In this document: positions 22,335-29,717 of the stretch, one piece after another
Layout of the letters: the number at the start of each line of letters is the position of its first letter
How positions within the stretch are numbered: the stretch's first letter is position 1
NCBI GenBank assembly: GCA_025869365.1
Contig: JAOZVV010000094.1
Span: forward strand, 14,133-48,543
Direction of reading: 5' to 3'
Length of the DNA stretch: 34,411 bases
Source: Pseudonocardia sp.
GTDB taxonomy: Bacteria; Actinomycetota; Actinomycetes; Mycobacteriales; Pseudonocardiaceae
The notes under the pieces: model-generated
Databases searched by the model: none
Seen by the model: only the letters and a program-made list of their open reading frames with translations
What the model was told of the DNA's origin: nothing
Translations under genes and position numbers: made by a program

Positions 22335-23308
22335 GGGTGCTGGTGCACGCCCCCGGGCCGGAGGGGCACGGGGTGGTCCGGCACGCGGCGCAGGTCGCGG
22401 GGCTCGTCGCGGCCCACGGCGTGCGGCGGGCCGGGCCCGGCCCGGCGGACCTGACCCACGCCCAGTTCACCGACGCCCTCTACGGCCCGGACGTCGCCGC
22501 GGCCGCCGCGGCGTTCCGCGGGTGGGCGGCCGGGGTGCGCGGCCCCCTCGTCGTGACGCTGCACGACGTGCCCGGGGCGGATCCGGATCCGGCGCGGGAC
22601 ACCCGCCGCCGAGCGGGATACCTGCAGGTCACGGACGTGGCGGACGTCGTGGTCGTGTCCAGCCGGCACGAGGCGGCCAAGGTCCGGGCGTTCTCCGGGC
22701 GCGAGCCGGAGATCGTCGAGCTGCCGCTGCCGGAGCTGCCGGACAGCGGTGGCGCCGTCCCCGCGTGGGCGGACCGGACGACGCTCGGCGTCCTCGGGTT
22801 CGTCTATCCCGGCAAGGGGCACGCGGAGGCGATCGAGGCGGCCGCGCGGCTGCCCGGGACACCGCGCGTGGTCGCGGCGGGGACCGTGAGCCCGGGACAC
22901 GAGGGGCTGCGGGGCGCGCTGGCGGCCCGGGCGGCGGAGCTCGGCGTCGACCTGTGCGTCACCGGGTACCTCGGATCCGCGGACCTGGCCGCCGCGGCCC
23001 GCGCGGTCACGGTGCCGCTGGCGCCCAACCGCGGGGTCAGCGCCAGCGGCTCGCTGCTCGCCTGGATCGCGTCCGGCCGGGTCCCGCTCGCGGCCGACGG
23101 GGACTACGTCCGCGAGATCGCGGACCGCCGGCCGGGCAGCATCCGGGTCTACCGCGACGACGCGGGCCTCGACGCGGCGGCGGCCGCCGCCTGTGCCGAC
23201 CCCACCCGGACCCGCCGCACGGGCCCGGCGGCCTGGCCCGACGTCGGTGCGCTGCACGCGGCCCTCTACGCCCGTGCCCTGGCGCTGCCGGGTGTCGCGC
23301 GGTGCTGA
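22331..23308 (+). CDS. GT4-like glycosyltransferase (short, divergent)
   Basis: 325 residues, GT-B type. The segment PLVVTLHDVPGADPDPARD and DVADVVVVSSRHEAAKVRAF are N-terminal domain features. LGVLGFVYPGKGHAEAIEAA is the donor-domain opening typical of GT4, and AVTVPLAPNRGVSASGSLLA takes the place of the E(x7)E region, with ASGSL in place of the glutamates. It is shorter than ordinary GT4 enzymes (350-400) because the N-terminal domain is compact. It overlaps the upstream gene by four bases (GTGA) and the downstream gene by seven. Activity is likely but specificity is not known. Confidence 0.83.
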   Translation: MRVLVHAPGPEGHGVVRHAAQVAGLVAAHGVRRAGPGPADLTHAQFTDALYGPDVAAAAAAFRGWAAGVRGPLVVTLHDVPGADPDPARDTRRRAGYLQVTDVADVVVVSSRHEAAKVRAFSGREPEIVELPLPELPDSGGAVPAWADRTTLGVLGFVYPGKGHAEAIEAAARLPGTPRVVAAGTVSPGHEGLRGALAARAAELGVDLCVTGYLGSADLAAAARAVTVPLAPNRGVSASGSLLAWIASGRVPLAADGDYVREIADRRPGSIRVYRDDAGLDAAAAAACADPTRTRRTGPAAWPDVGALHAALYARALALPGVARC

Positions 23309-24624
23309 CCGACGTCCTGGTCCGGCACAACCGCTGGGACCTCCTGGCGGCGTACCCGGTTCCCGTGCCGCGGGTCAGCGTCGTCGTGTGCCACTACGAC
23401 CAGCCCGACCAGCTGGCCCGGACGTGGGCCGCGCTCTGCGCCCAGACCCTCCCGCCCCTGGAGGTGATCGTCTCCGACGACGGCTCCCCGGAACCGCCGC
23501 CGGTGCCCGCGGGCGGGCCCCCGGTCCGGGTCGTGCGCCAGCCGGACCTCGGGTTCCGGGCCGCCGCCGCGCGCAACCTCGGGGCCCGGCACGCCACGGG
23601 CGAGGTGCTGGTGTTCCTGGACGCGGACACCGTCCCGGAACCGGGGTTCCTCGCCGCGGTGACCGCGCACGTCGCGGTGTGCCCGGACGTGCTCGCCGTC
23701 GGCCGCCGCCGGCACGCGGACCTGCGCGGCACCGAACCCGGCGCGGACCCCGCCGGGGCGCCCCGGCTCCCCGAACCGTCCTGGCTGGCCGAGGAGTACC
23801 GGCGCACCCGGAACCTGCTCGACGCCGACGGCCGCAGCTTCCGCTTCGTGATCAGCGCCGTCCTGGCCTGCCGGCGCTCCCTGTTCGCGGACCTCGGCGG
23901 GTTCGACGAGCGTTTCGTCGGCTACGGCGGCGAGGACTGGGATCTCGCCTACCGGGCCTGGAACGGCGGAGCGGTCCTGGTCCACGAGCCGGGCGCGGTC
24001 GCGTGGCACGACGGGCCGGACTGGGCGGGCCGCGCGACCGAGCGCGAACGCAAGGACCTGGAGTCGATGCGGCTCGCGGCGCTGGTCCCCGAGCCGGCGA
24101 CGCGTGGGGTCCCGCTGCCGGGTGCGCTGCCGGACGTCCTGGTCGACCTGGGTGACGAGGTGACGGGGTCGGTGCCGGACACGGTCCGCGTCGTCCACTC
24201 GCTGCTCGGCCAGACCCACCGGGACCTGCGCGTCCGCGTCGTCGACCCGGACCCGGCGGTGGCGGAGCTCTACGGCGGCGCGGTCCGCTCCGTGCCGTGG
24301 ACCGCCGATCAGCGCCGGCGGGCGCGGGCCCGGCTCACCGTGCACCGCGCGCTCCCCCCGGACGCGGTGTCCACGCTGCTCGGCGAGCTGGTGGGCCGGG
24401 ACCTCGCGACGGTCCGGGCGCTCGGCCCCGACGGCCGGGTGGCGGCGACGATGACGTCGACGAGGGCGCTGGGCCGCGCCCGGCGCTGGCCCGGCGCCGC
24501 GGTCCTCGACGAGGCGTTCGGGCACGCGGCGGTGGACGTCACCGGGGTCCGGCCCACCGCGGACCTGGCCGGCTGGTTCGCGCGGGCGTCCGCAGCGGGG
24601 GACCGGGGCTCCCCGGCCCGCTGA
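23302..24624 (+). CDS. Family 2 glycosyltransferase with C-terminal extension
   Basis: 440 residues. The N-terminal 270 residues are a GT-A enzyme: RVSVVVCHYDQPDQLARTWA (about 24-43), VIVSDDGSPE, the DXD motif in EVLVFLDADTVPEPGFL, and the galactosyltransferase-like FDERFVGYGGEDWDLAYRAW. After residue 275 a second region of about 165 residues begins PDVLVDLGDEVTGSVPDTVR and continues VHSLLGQTHRDLRVRVVDPD, which looks like the first strands of another GT2 fold but lacks a DXD. The GTG at 23302 overlaps the previous gene by seven bases. It is the last gene of the plus-strand operon; GC hairpins follow at 24631-24668 and 24771-24815. Confidence 0.88.
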   Translation: MLTDVLVRHNRWDLLAAYPVPVPRVSVVVCHYDQPDQLARTWAALCAQTLPPLEVIVSDDGSPEPPPVPAGGPPVRVVRQPDLGFRAAAARNLGARHATGEVLVFLDADTVPEPGFLAAVTAHVAVCPDVLAVGRRRHADLRGTEPGADPAGAPRLPEPSWLAEEYRRTRNLLDADGRSFRFVISAVLACRRSLFADLGGFDERFVGYGGEDWDLAYRAWNGGAVLVHEPGAVAWHDGPDWAGRATERERKDLESMRLAALVPEPATRGVPLPGALPDVLVDLGDEVTGSVPDTVRVVHSLLGQTHRDLRVRVVDPDPAVAELYGGAVRSVPWTADQRRRARARLTVHRALPPDAVSTLLGELVGRDLATVRALGPDGRVAATMTSTRALGRARRWPGAAVLDEAFGHAAVDVTGVRPTADLAGWFARASAAGDRGSPAR

Positions 24625-24630
24625 GGAGGC

Positions 24631-24668
24631 CGCGCCGGCCGGAAGGGGGGCGGTCCCCGACCGGCGCG
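24631..24668 (+). terminator. GC-rich inverted repeat after the glycosyltransferase operon
   Basis: CGCGCCGG (24631-24638) and CCGGCGCG (24661-24668) are perfectly complementary with a 22-base loop, starting seven bases after the GT2 stop. A weak or Rho-assisted terminator is possible. Confidence 0.4.
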
Positions 24669-24770
24669 ACCTGTTCGGATACGGATGATCACCGTGGGTG
24701 AGCTCCCGTGGGAGCAGGATGCCCGGTCGGTCGGCCCGGTAACCCCGGCTCCCGGCCCCTTCGCGGTACA

Positions 24771-24815
24771 CCGATCGGCCCCCCTGCGCTCCATACCGGC
24801 AAGGGGGCCGATCGG
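24771..24815. terminator. 13-bp perfect inverted repeat in the pre-ligase gap
   Basis: CCGATCGGCCCCC (24771-24783) is fully complementary to GGGGGCCGATCGG (24803-24815) across a 19-base loop. It sits about 150 bp past the glycosyltransferase operon and about 310 bp before the ligase gene. Termination, an RNA leader structure or a protein site are all possible; position favours termination. Confidence 0.5.
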
Positions 24816-25122
24816 GTCGCGTTCCGCACCCGGGCGGGTCCCACAACCCCACGGGAGAGCATCACGGACGCTTCGGAGCCCCGGCGGGTTCCCGTCGTGG
24901 CTCCTGCCGTGTTCAACGGTGGGGGGTGCCCCGGGGACACGCCGAGTTGCGTCCGCAACGACCTGCCCGGGGCCGGCCGGGCCGCACCGATCGCGGAGCC
25001 GGACCGCGCCGCCGCCCCGGTCGTACCCGAACGGGCGGCCCGGGTGGGGGTGCGCTCCGGTCGATCTCCGGGTAGACCGGCCCAGAGCACGGCCGCGGGC
25101 CGGGCCGGGGCGCGGGGGGTGC

Positions 25123-27138
25123 GTGGTGGGGGGACCGCTGCCCGATCCCGTGCGCCCGATGCTCGCCGTCGCCGGCCCGCCGCCGGTGGGCGAGGGCTGG
25201 GCGTTCGAGTTCAAGTGGGACGGCGTGCGGGCGATCGTCGCGGTGTCCGGGGACGCGGTGCGGATCACCAGCCGCAACGGCAACGACGTCACCGGCGGCT
25301 ACCCGGACCTCGTGGCGGGCCTGCACAGCGACCGGCCGCTGCTGCTGGACGGGGAGATCGTCGCGGCGGACGCGGCCGGGCGTCCGGACTTCGGGCTGCT
25401 GCAGCAGCGCATGCACGTCCGCGGGCCGTCCGCGGAGCTCGTCTCGGCCGTCCCGGTGTCGCTGTACCTGTTCGACCTGCTCGTCGACGGGGACCGGTCC
25501 CTGCTGCGGGAGCCCTACGACGAGCGGCGCGCGGCCCTGCTGGACCTGCGCCCGGGCGGGGCGCCCCTGGTGTCCGTGCCGCCCGCCTTCCCCGACGTGA
25601 CCGGGGCGGAGCTGCTGGAGGTCGCCCGCGGGCACGGCCTGGAGGGCATCGTCGCGAAACGGCGCACCGCCCGGTACGAGGCCGGCCGCCGGTCCACCGC
25701 CTGGACCAAGACCGCGCTGCTGAGCACCCAGGAGGTCGTCCTCGCCGGCTGGACCCCGGGCGAGGGCCGCCGGGCCTCGACACTCGGTGCGCTGCTGCTC
25801 GGCGCCCGGGACGACGAGGGCCTGCTGAGGTTCCTCGGCCACGTGGGGACCGGGTTCACCGACGCGACGCTGCACATGCTGCTCGACCGGCTGGAGCCGT
25901 TGCGCCGCACCGACAGCCCGTTCGACGAGACGGTGCCGCGGGAGTTCGCCCGGCGGGCCCGCTGGGCGGAGCCCCGGCTCGTCGGGGAGGTCGAGTACCG
26001 CACCATGACCCACGACGGGCGGCTCCGGCACGCCGTCTGGCGGGGGCTGCGCCCGGACCGGGACCCGGAGGAGATCCGGCTCGGCCGAGCCGCCACCGCG
26101 CCCGTGGCCGGTCCCGGTCCGGTGCTCCCCGGTCCGGTGCCCGCCTGTCCCGGGGCCCCGCACGGTGCCGGCACGGCCGGGCCGACCGCCGCGGCCGCGA
26201 CCCCGGACGAGCTGGCGGCGCTCGCCGCGCTCGGCGCGAAGGGCACCTGGCGGATCGGTGGCCGGGACGTGGCCCTGACGAACCTGGACAAGGTCCTGTT
26301 CCCCGGGCGGGACGGCGAACCCCCGGTGACGAAGCGGGACCTCGTGCGCTACCAGGCGCTCGTCGCCCCGTACGTCCTGCCGTACCTCGCCGGACGCCCG
26401 GTGAACCTGCACCGCTTCCCGGACGGTGTCGACCGCCCGGGTTTCTGGCAGAAGGAGCTGCCCGGCCACGCGCCCGGGTGGCTGTCCCGCTGGCGCAACC
26501 CGGCGGCGGAGGCGGGGGAGTCCCGGGTCTACGCGGTCGTCGACAGCACGGCGGCGCTGGTGTGGACGGCCAACCACGGCGCCGTCGAGCTGCACCCCTG
26601 GACCTCGGCCCTCCCGGACGTCCACCGCCCGACCTGGGCCCTGGTGGACATCGACCCCGGCCCGCGGACCCGGTTCGCCGACGTCCTGGTCCTCGCGCGG
26701 CTCTTCCGCACCGCGCTCGACCATCTCGGGGTCGACGGGACAGCCAAGGTCACCGGGCAGCGCGGGATCCAGATCTGGATCCCGGTGGAGCCCCGGTACA
26801 CGTTCGCGGAGACCCGCGGCTGGGTCGAGAAGCTGTCCCGCGCGGTCGGGCGGACCGTGCCGGAGCTGGTGTCCTGGGAGTGGCACACGGACCGCCGCCA
26901 CGGGCTCGCCCGGCTGGACTACACCCAGAACGTGATCAACAAGACGCTGGTGGCGCCGTTCAGCCCCCGGCCGCGGCCCGGCGCGCCGGTGTCGGTGCCG
27001 ATCACCTGGGACGAGCTCGACGACCCGGACCTGCGCCCGGACCGCTGGACGCTGCGGACGGCGCCGGCCCGGCTCCGCGACGCCGGGGACCCGCTGGCCC
27101 CGCTCGTCGGCACGGCACAGCGGCTACCGCCCCTCTGA
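25123..27138 (+). CDS. LigD-type DNA ligase-polymerase (LIG-POL)
   Basis: 671 residues with two domains. The N-terminal ATP-dependent ligase (about 1-315) has the adenylation motif FEFKWDGVRA with the nucleotidyl lysine, LLLDGEIVA, GLEGIVAKRRTARYE and the OB domain around VVLAGWTPGEGRR. A proline-rich linker (about 326-365) leads to an archaeo-eukaryotic primase-like polymerase domain (about 375-671): LTNLDKVLFPG, FPDGVDRPGFWQKELPGHAP, catalytic LVDIDPGP (DxD), VTGQRGIQIWIPVEP and RLDYTQNVINKTLVAPFSPR. There is no phosphoesterase (NUC) domain, unlike mycobacterial or Pseudomonas LigD. It should act in non-homologous end joining or gap repair; no ku gene is in the window. GTG at 25123 or 25126 is the likely start, since the ligase begins a few codons later (DPVRPMLAV); upstream frame is low complexity. 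Confidence 0.93.
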   Translation: MVGGPLPDPVRPMLAVAGPPPVGEGWAFEFKWDGVRAIVAVSGDAVRITSRNGNDVTGGYPDLVAGLHSDRPLLLDGEIVAADAAGRPDFGLLQQRMHVRGPSAELVSAVPVSLYLFDLLVDGDRSLLREPYDERRAALLDLRPGGAPLVSVPPAFPDVTGAELLEVARGHGLEGIVAKRRTARYEAGRRSTAWTKTALLSTQEVVLAGWTPGEGRRASTLGALLLGARDDEGLLRFLGHVGTGFTDATLHMLLDRLEPLRRTDSPFDETVPREFARRARWAEPRLVGEVEYRTMTHDGRLRHAVWRGLRPDRDPEEIRLGRAATAPVAGPGPVLPGPVPACPGAPHGAGTAGPTAAAATPDELAALAALGAKGTWRIGGRDVALTNLDKVLFPGRDGEPPVTKRDLVRYQALVAPYVLPYLAGRPVNLHRFPDGVDRPGFWQKELPGHAPGWLSRWRNPAAEAGESRVYAVVDSTAALVWTANHGAVELHPWTSALPDVHRPTWALVDIDPGPRTRFADVLVLARLFRTALDHLGVDGTAKVTGQRGIQIWIPVEPRYTFAETRGWVEKLSRAVGRTVPELVSWEWHTDRRHGLARLDYTQNVINKTLVAPFSPRPRPGAPVSVPITWDELDDPDLRPDRWTLRTAPARLRDAGDPLAPLVGTAQRLPPL

Positions 27139-27166
27139 GGGGCCGGGACCGGGATCCGGCAGGAGC

Positions 27167-28132
27167 TCAGACGCCCACGACGTCCTTGGCGACCGCGGCG
27201 AACCGGGTCCGGGCGGCGGAGACGATCCCGGAGCGGTTCTTGTGCTGCTCCTCGTACCGGATCACGGCCTGCAGGTCGTCCGGCGACCGGAGCTTCCTGA
27301 CCTCGCCGACGGCCTGCTGGACGGACAGCTCGTCGTAGCGGCGGACCGGCAGCTCGTCCGCGGACGGCACGCCGAGCTCCCGCCGGATCCGGGGCACGGC
27401 CGTGGTGGTGTCGTGGTCGTCGCCGTCCCGGGCCACGTCCTCGGCGCGCTCCAGGGCGGCGTCGACGCCGGTGGTCACGACCTCGCGGGTGTCGGAGGTG
27501 AAGCGCCCGACCAGTCTCGCGACGCCGCCGACGCGCCGCCGGGCGTCCGCACGGGCCCGGGACACCTCGTGGGCCGCGCGGTTGACGCCGTCCACGGTGA
27601 GCCGGGTGGGCAGCCGCACCGCACGGGTCACCCCGCCGGTGACGACCTGCAGCGGCGTCGGGCGCAGCGCGGTCGGGCCGCCGAGCGCGTCCTCCGCGAG
27701 GACGGTGGTCAGCCAGTCGACGGTCGCGGTGTGCGCGGCGACGAGCTGCTCGGCGAGCCGGTGGACCGAGGCCGGGCCGTCGCGGTCGGTGAGGGCGAGC
27801 AGGTACCGGGCGCGGTCGAGGAGCTGGTGTTCGAGGGCGAGGTCGCCGAGCAGCGCCTCGTCGAGCGGCTGGGCCTGCTCGACGGTGCTCTTCACGAGCG
27901 CGGCGGCGCGGCCGACGACCGGCGCGACGACGTCCGGCACGGCGTCGAGACCGCGCAGGGCCTCGGCGATGCGCTCCGCCCGTCGCACGGCGTCGTCGCC
28001 GTTCTCCGTGAGCTCGCGGCGGACGGCGTCCGTCCGGGCCTGGGCCACCCGGGTCCGGGCGATCTGGATCTCGGCCCGGGTCAGCCGGGCGAGGGCGCGG
28101 AGCTGGGCGACGACGGCGGGGGTGTTCGCCAT
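27167..28132 (-). CDS. Ferritin-like helical protein with C-terminal YD-L motif
   Basis: 321 residues. The N-terminal 170 residues are helical and alternate acids and hydrophobics (RLTRAEIQIARTRVAQARTD, then LGDLALEHQLLDRARYLLAL and QLVAAHTATVDWLTTVLAED) with spacing of Glu and His like a ferritin-like four-helix bundle. Residues about 170-260 are a charged linker. The last 60 residues carry ELPVRRYDELSVQQAVGEV and YEEQHKNRSGIVSAARTRF, a short motif that I recognise from other actinobacterial proteins but cannot name with a function. It appears to be a conserved actinobacterial protein. ATG at 28132 is preceded by GAGAGGA. It is convergent with the ligase gene (28 bp apart). Metal binding is suggested, not shown. 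Confidence 0.75.
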   Translation of the reverse strand: MANTPAVVAQLRALARLTRAEIQIARTRVAQARTDAVRRELTENGDDAVRRAERIAEALRGLDAVPDVVAPVVGRAAALVKSTVEQAQPLDEALLGDLALEHQLLDRARYLLALTDRDGPASVHRLAEQLVAAHTATVDWLTTVLAEDALGGPTALRPTPLQVVTGGVTRAVRLPTRLTVDGVNRAAHEVSRARADARRRVGGVARLVGRFTSDTREVVTTGVDAALERAEDVARDGDDHDTTTAVPRIRRELGVPSADELPVRRYDELSVQQAVGEVRKLRSPDDLQAVIRYEEQHKNRSGIVSAARTRFAAVAKDVVGV

Positions 28133-28207
28133 GGTGTCCTCTCGATCGATCGGTGGATCCTCTCGAGAACAGGGGTGCCCGGCCCGGGGGGAGGTGCACA
28201 CCCGGTT

Positions 28208-28230
28208 GTGACCGCGCGCACGGCGGTCAC
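28208..28230. terminator. 8-bp inverted repeat after the STAS gene
   Basis: GTGACCGC (28208-28215) and GCGGTCAC (28223-28230) are perfectly complementary with a seven-base spacer. It lies 33 bases past the STAS stop and about 75 bases before the ferritin-like gene start, so it may be a terminator for the first or an operator for the second. Confidence 0.4.
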
Positions 28231-28262
28231 CCGACGGGCCCGCCCTGCGCCGGCCCGCCGGG

Positions 28263-28598
28263 TCACGGGGCCGGATCTGCCGGGGCGGCGAGGGTCGGCA
28301 CCAGGCGGAAGAGCGAGTCCACCCCGGTGATCTCCAGCGGCCGGAGCACCGCCCGGTTCGCCGGGCCCGTGACGATCGTCAGGTCCACCCCCGCGGCGTT
28401 CGCCGCGTGCTGGACCCTGACCAGCGCCGCGATGCCCCGGGAGGCGAGGAAGGTGACCGCGCCCAGGTCCAGCACCACCGACCGAGGGGCCTGCAGCAGG
28501 CGCAGCGCGGCGTCCTGGAACTCCTGGGCCTCGGCCTCGTCGATCTCGCCGGACACGGTCAGCACGCGCAGCTCGGCGTCTCGGGTGCTGGGGCACAC
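28263..28598 (-). CDS. STAS-domain protein, anti-sigma-factor antagonist type
   Basis: 111 residues. It has the STAS fold: LRVLTVSGEIDEAEAQEFQD at the start, VVLDLGAVTFLASRGIAALV in the middle and a C-terminal helix after VVTG-type strands (LTIVTGPANRAVLRPLEITG). The conserved phospho-site loop usually reads D-S; here it is ASRG, so the serine is kept and the aspartate replaced by alanine. It would bind a sigma-factor regulator or kinase in the cytoplasm; no RsbW-type kinase is nearby. The start is uncertain: GTG 28598 follows GGAG at about 10 bases, while in-frame GTGs at 28628, 28643 and 28658 lie within 15-bp repeats and would add a PDPPV-rich tail. Confidence 0.8.
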   Translation of the reverse strand: MCPSTRDAELRVLTVSGEIDEAEAQEFQDAALRLLQAPRSVVLDLGAVTFLASRGIAALVRVQHAANAAGVDLTIVTGPANRAVLRPLEITGVDSLFRLVPTLAAPADPAP

Positions 28599-28620
28599 GG
28601 CTGGCGAACTCCGTCCTCGG

Positions 28621-28665
28621 TCGGGCACAGGCGGGTCGGGCACAGGTGGGTCGGGCACAGGCGGG
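28621..28665. repeat. Three 15-bp tandem repeats upstream of the STAS start
   Basis: TCGGGCACAGGCGGG is repeated three times (28621, 28636 with one change, 28651), followed by a partial unit. On the minus strand the repeats encode PDPPV units if translation starts further upstream, each unit containing a GTG. They either form an extended N-terminus or are leader DNA. Confidence 0.85.
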
Positions 28666-28782
28666 TCGGGGAATCGGACGCGCGGAACCGGGGCGCGGAA
28701 TCGGACACAGGAGCGGCCGCGCGCGACCCCGTGGACCGTAGCGTGGCGCTGCGCCGTCCGCGCGCCGGGTGGTCACGCCCAG

Positions 28783-29460
28783 TCAGGAGATGGTCCGTCC
28801 GGTGTACACGAGTACTCCACCCACCGGCCGTCCGCCGCTGAGAGTGGCGACCCGCTCACAGAACGTCGCCCAGACATGGGTCTGCACGGCCCGGGACAGG
28901 CCCAGCCGGTCGTAGAGCAGGTCCGCACCCCGGCCGCTGCTCCGCGCCCAGGACTCGATCTCGAACCCCAGGTCCTCGCCGAGCAGCCCGGTCCGGAACC
29001 GGATGAGTCCCGCCTCGGGATGACCCCGGCGGGTGCCGAGGAGGAAGCGGGTCGGGGTGCGCTCGAGGACCCGGACGGGACCGTCCCAGGGACCCGGCAG
29101 CCGCACGACGTACTCGTCGCCGACCTCCAGCCCGGTCGCCGCCCCGCTCCGCTTGTCGAACGCGGCGACCTCCCGCGGGGCGAGCGAGCCGAGGTCCCCG
29201 ACGATCCGCTGCATCAGCTGGTCCGGTTCGAACCGGCTGCACCGCAACCGGATCCGGTACCGGCGGTGGTACAGCGGACCCACCCCGTCGTCGACACCCA
29301 GCAGGTCCTGCGGGGCGCCGCCCGGCACCGCCGGCAGCTCGACGGCGGAGACGTCGGCGTCGACGAAGTGCAGGGGCAGCGCGCGGCGGGCGGCACGCCA
29401 GGCGGCCAGCGCCGTCCCCGCGGGGTAGCGGATCAGCCAGTTCGTCGCGGAGGGGGGCAC
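28783..29460 (-). CDS. Conserved hypothetical, possibly SRPBCC/DUF1990-like
   Basis: 225 residues with no confident family match. Residues about 1-45 are helical and aromatic (TNWLIRYPAGTALAAWRAAR). The middle has VGPLYHRRYRIRLRCSRFEP and VGDEYVVRLPGPWDGPVRVL. The C-terminal part reads GHPEAGLIRFRTGLLGEDLG and FEIESWARSSGRGADLLYDR, followed by a helix with THVWATFCERV. The GHPE...F...FEIES pattern recalls DUF1990 and related SRPBCC proteins, but it is longer than usual. The GTG at 29460 has no clear ribosome site. It is alone on the minus strand between the STAS gene and the divergent VOC gene. Function unknown. Confidence 0.65.
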   Translation of the reverse strand: MPPSATNWLIRYPAGTALAAWRAARRALPLHFVDADVSAVELPAVPGGAPQDLLGVDDGVGPLYHRRYRIRLRCSRFEPDQLMQRIVGDLGSLAPREVAAFDKRSGAATGLEVGDEYVVRLPGPWDGPVRVLERTPTRFLLGTRRGHPEAGLIRFRTGLLGEDLGFEIESWARSSGRGADLLYDRLGLSRAVQTHVWATFCERVATLSGGRPVGGVLVYTGRTIS

Positions 29461-29717
29461 GGCGCGGGGTGCCCCGGACGGGCTGCTCCGAACCCTGGCC
29501 GCCGGACCCGGAGTGCGCGCACCTGCTCGCGGATCCCGGGCCGGGAGCCGCCCTCGCCCCTATCCGTCGGCACCGGCCCGCTGAGGGCGCCCCGCCCCCT
29601 CCGATCGGGCGGTGTCCGGAGGGGATCAGGGGCCGGACGAGCGGTGTCCGGGTCATCCTGGCCGGGACGCCCCGTGTCCGGGGGCGGGAGGACGACGCTC
29701 GTGACGAGGAGGACCCG
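29461..29717. other. 257-bp divergent promoter region
   Basis: It separates the divergent hypothetical and VOC genes. It holds three GTGTCCGG repeats (listed separately) and the GAGGAGGA ribosome site before 29718. Nothing else recognisable. Confidence 0.4.
29612..29681. repeat. Three GTGTCCGG direct repeats spaced about three turns
   Basis: GTGTCCGG occurs at 29612-29619, 29644-29651 and 29674-29681, start-to-start 32 and 30 bases. The first two share GCGGTGTCCGG. They lie 37-105 bases before the VOC start, where an activator or repressor could bind. No matching regulator is encoded next door. Confidence 0.45.

Larger units (their letters stand above)
24625..25122. other. 498-bp intergenic region before the LigD-type gene
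   Basis: The GT2 gene ends at 24624 and the ligase gene begins near 25123. The frame of the ligase stays open upstream to 24685, but that stretch is arginine/proline-rich and shows no domain, so it is taken as non-coding. It holds two inverted repeats (listed separately) and a small GCTCCCGTGGGAGC hairpin near 24703-24716. No tRNA or small gene was recognised; the promoter of the ligase gene should lie in the later half. Confidence 0.45.

Noticed and set aside
14929..24624. Glycosyltransferase region as a recently acquired island
   Set aside because: Base composition and start-codon style match the flanks, and no mobility gene or tRNA end was seen.
24685..25122. Upstream in-frame extension of the LigD-type gene as a possible nuclease domain
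   Set aside because: The translation has no phosphoesterase motif (no HxDxR-type pattern), is proline/arginine-rich and contains inverted-repeat DNA.
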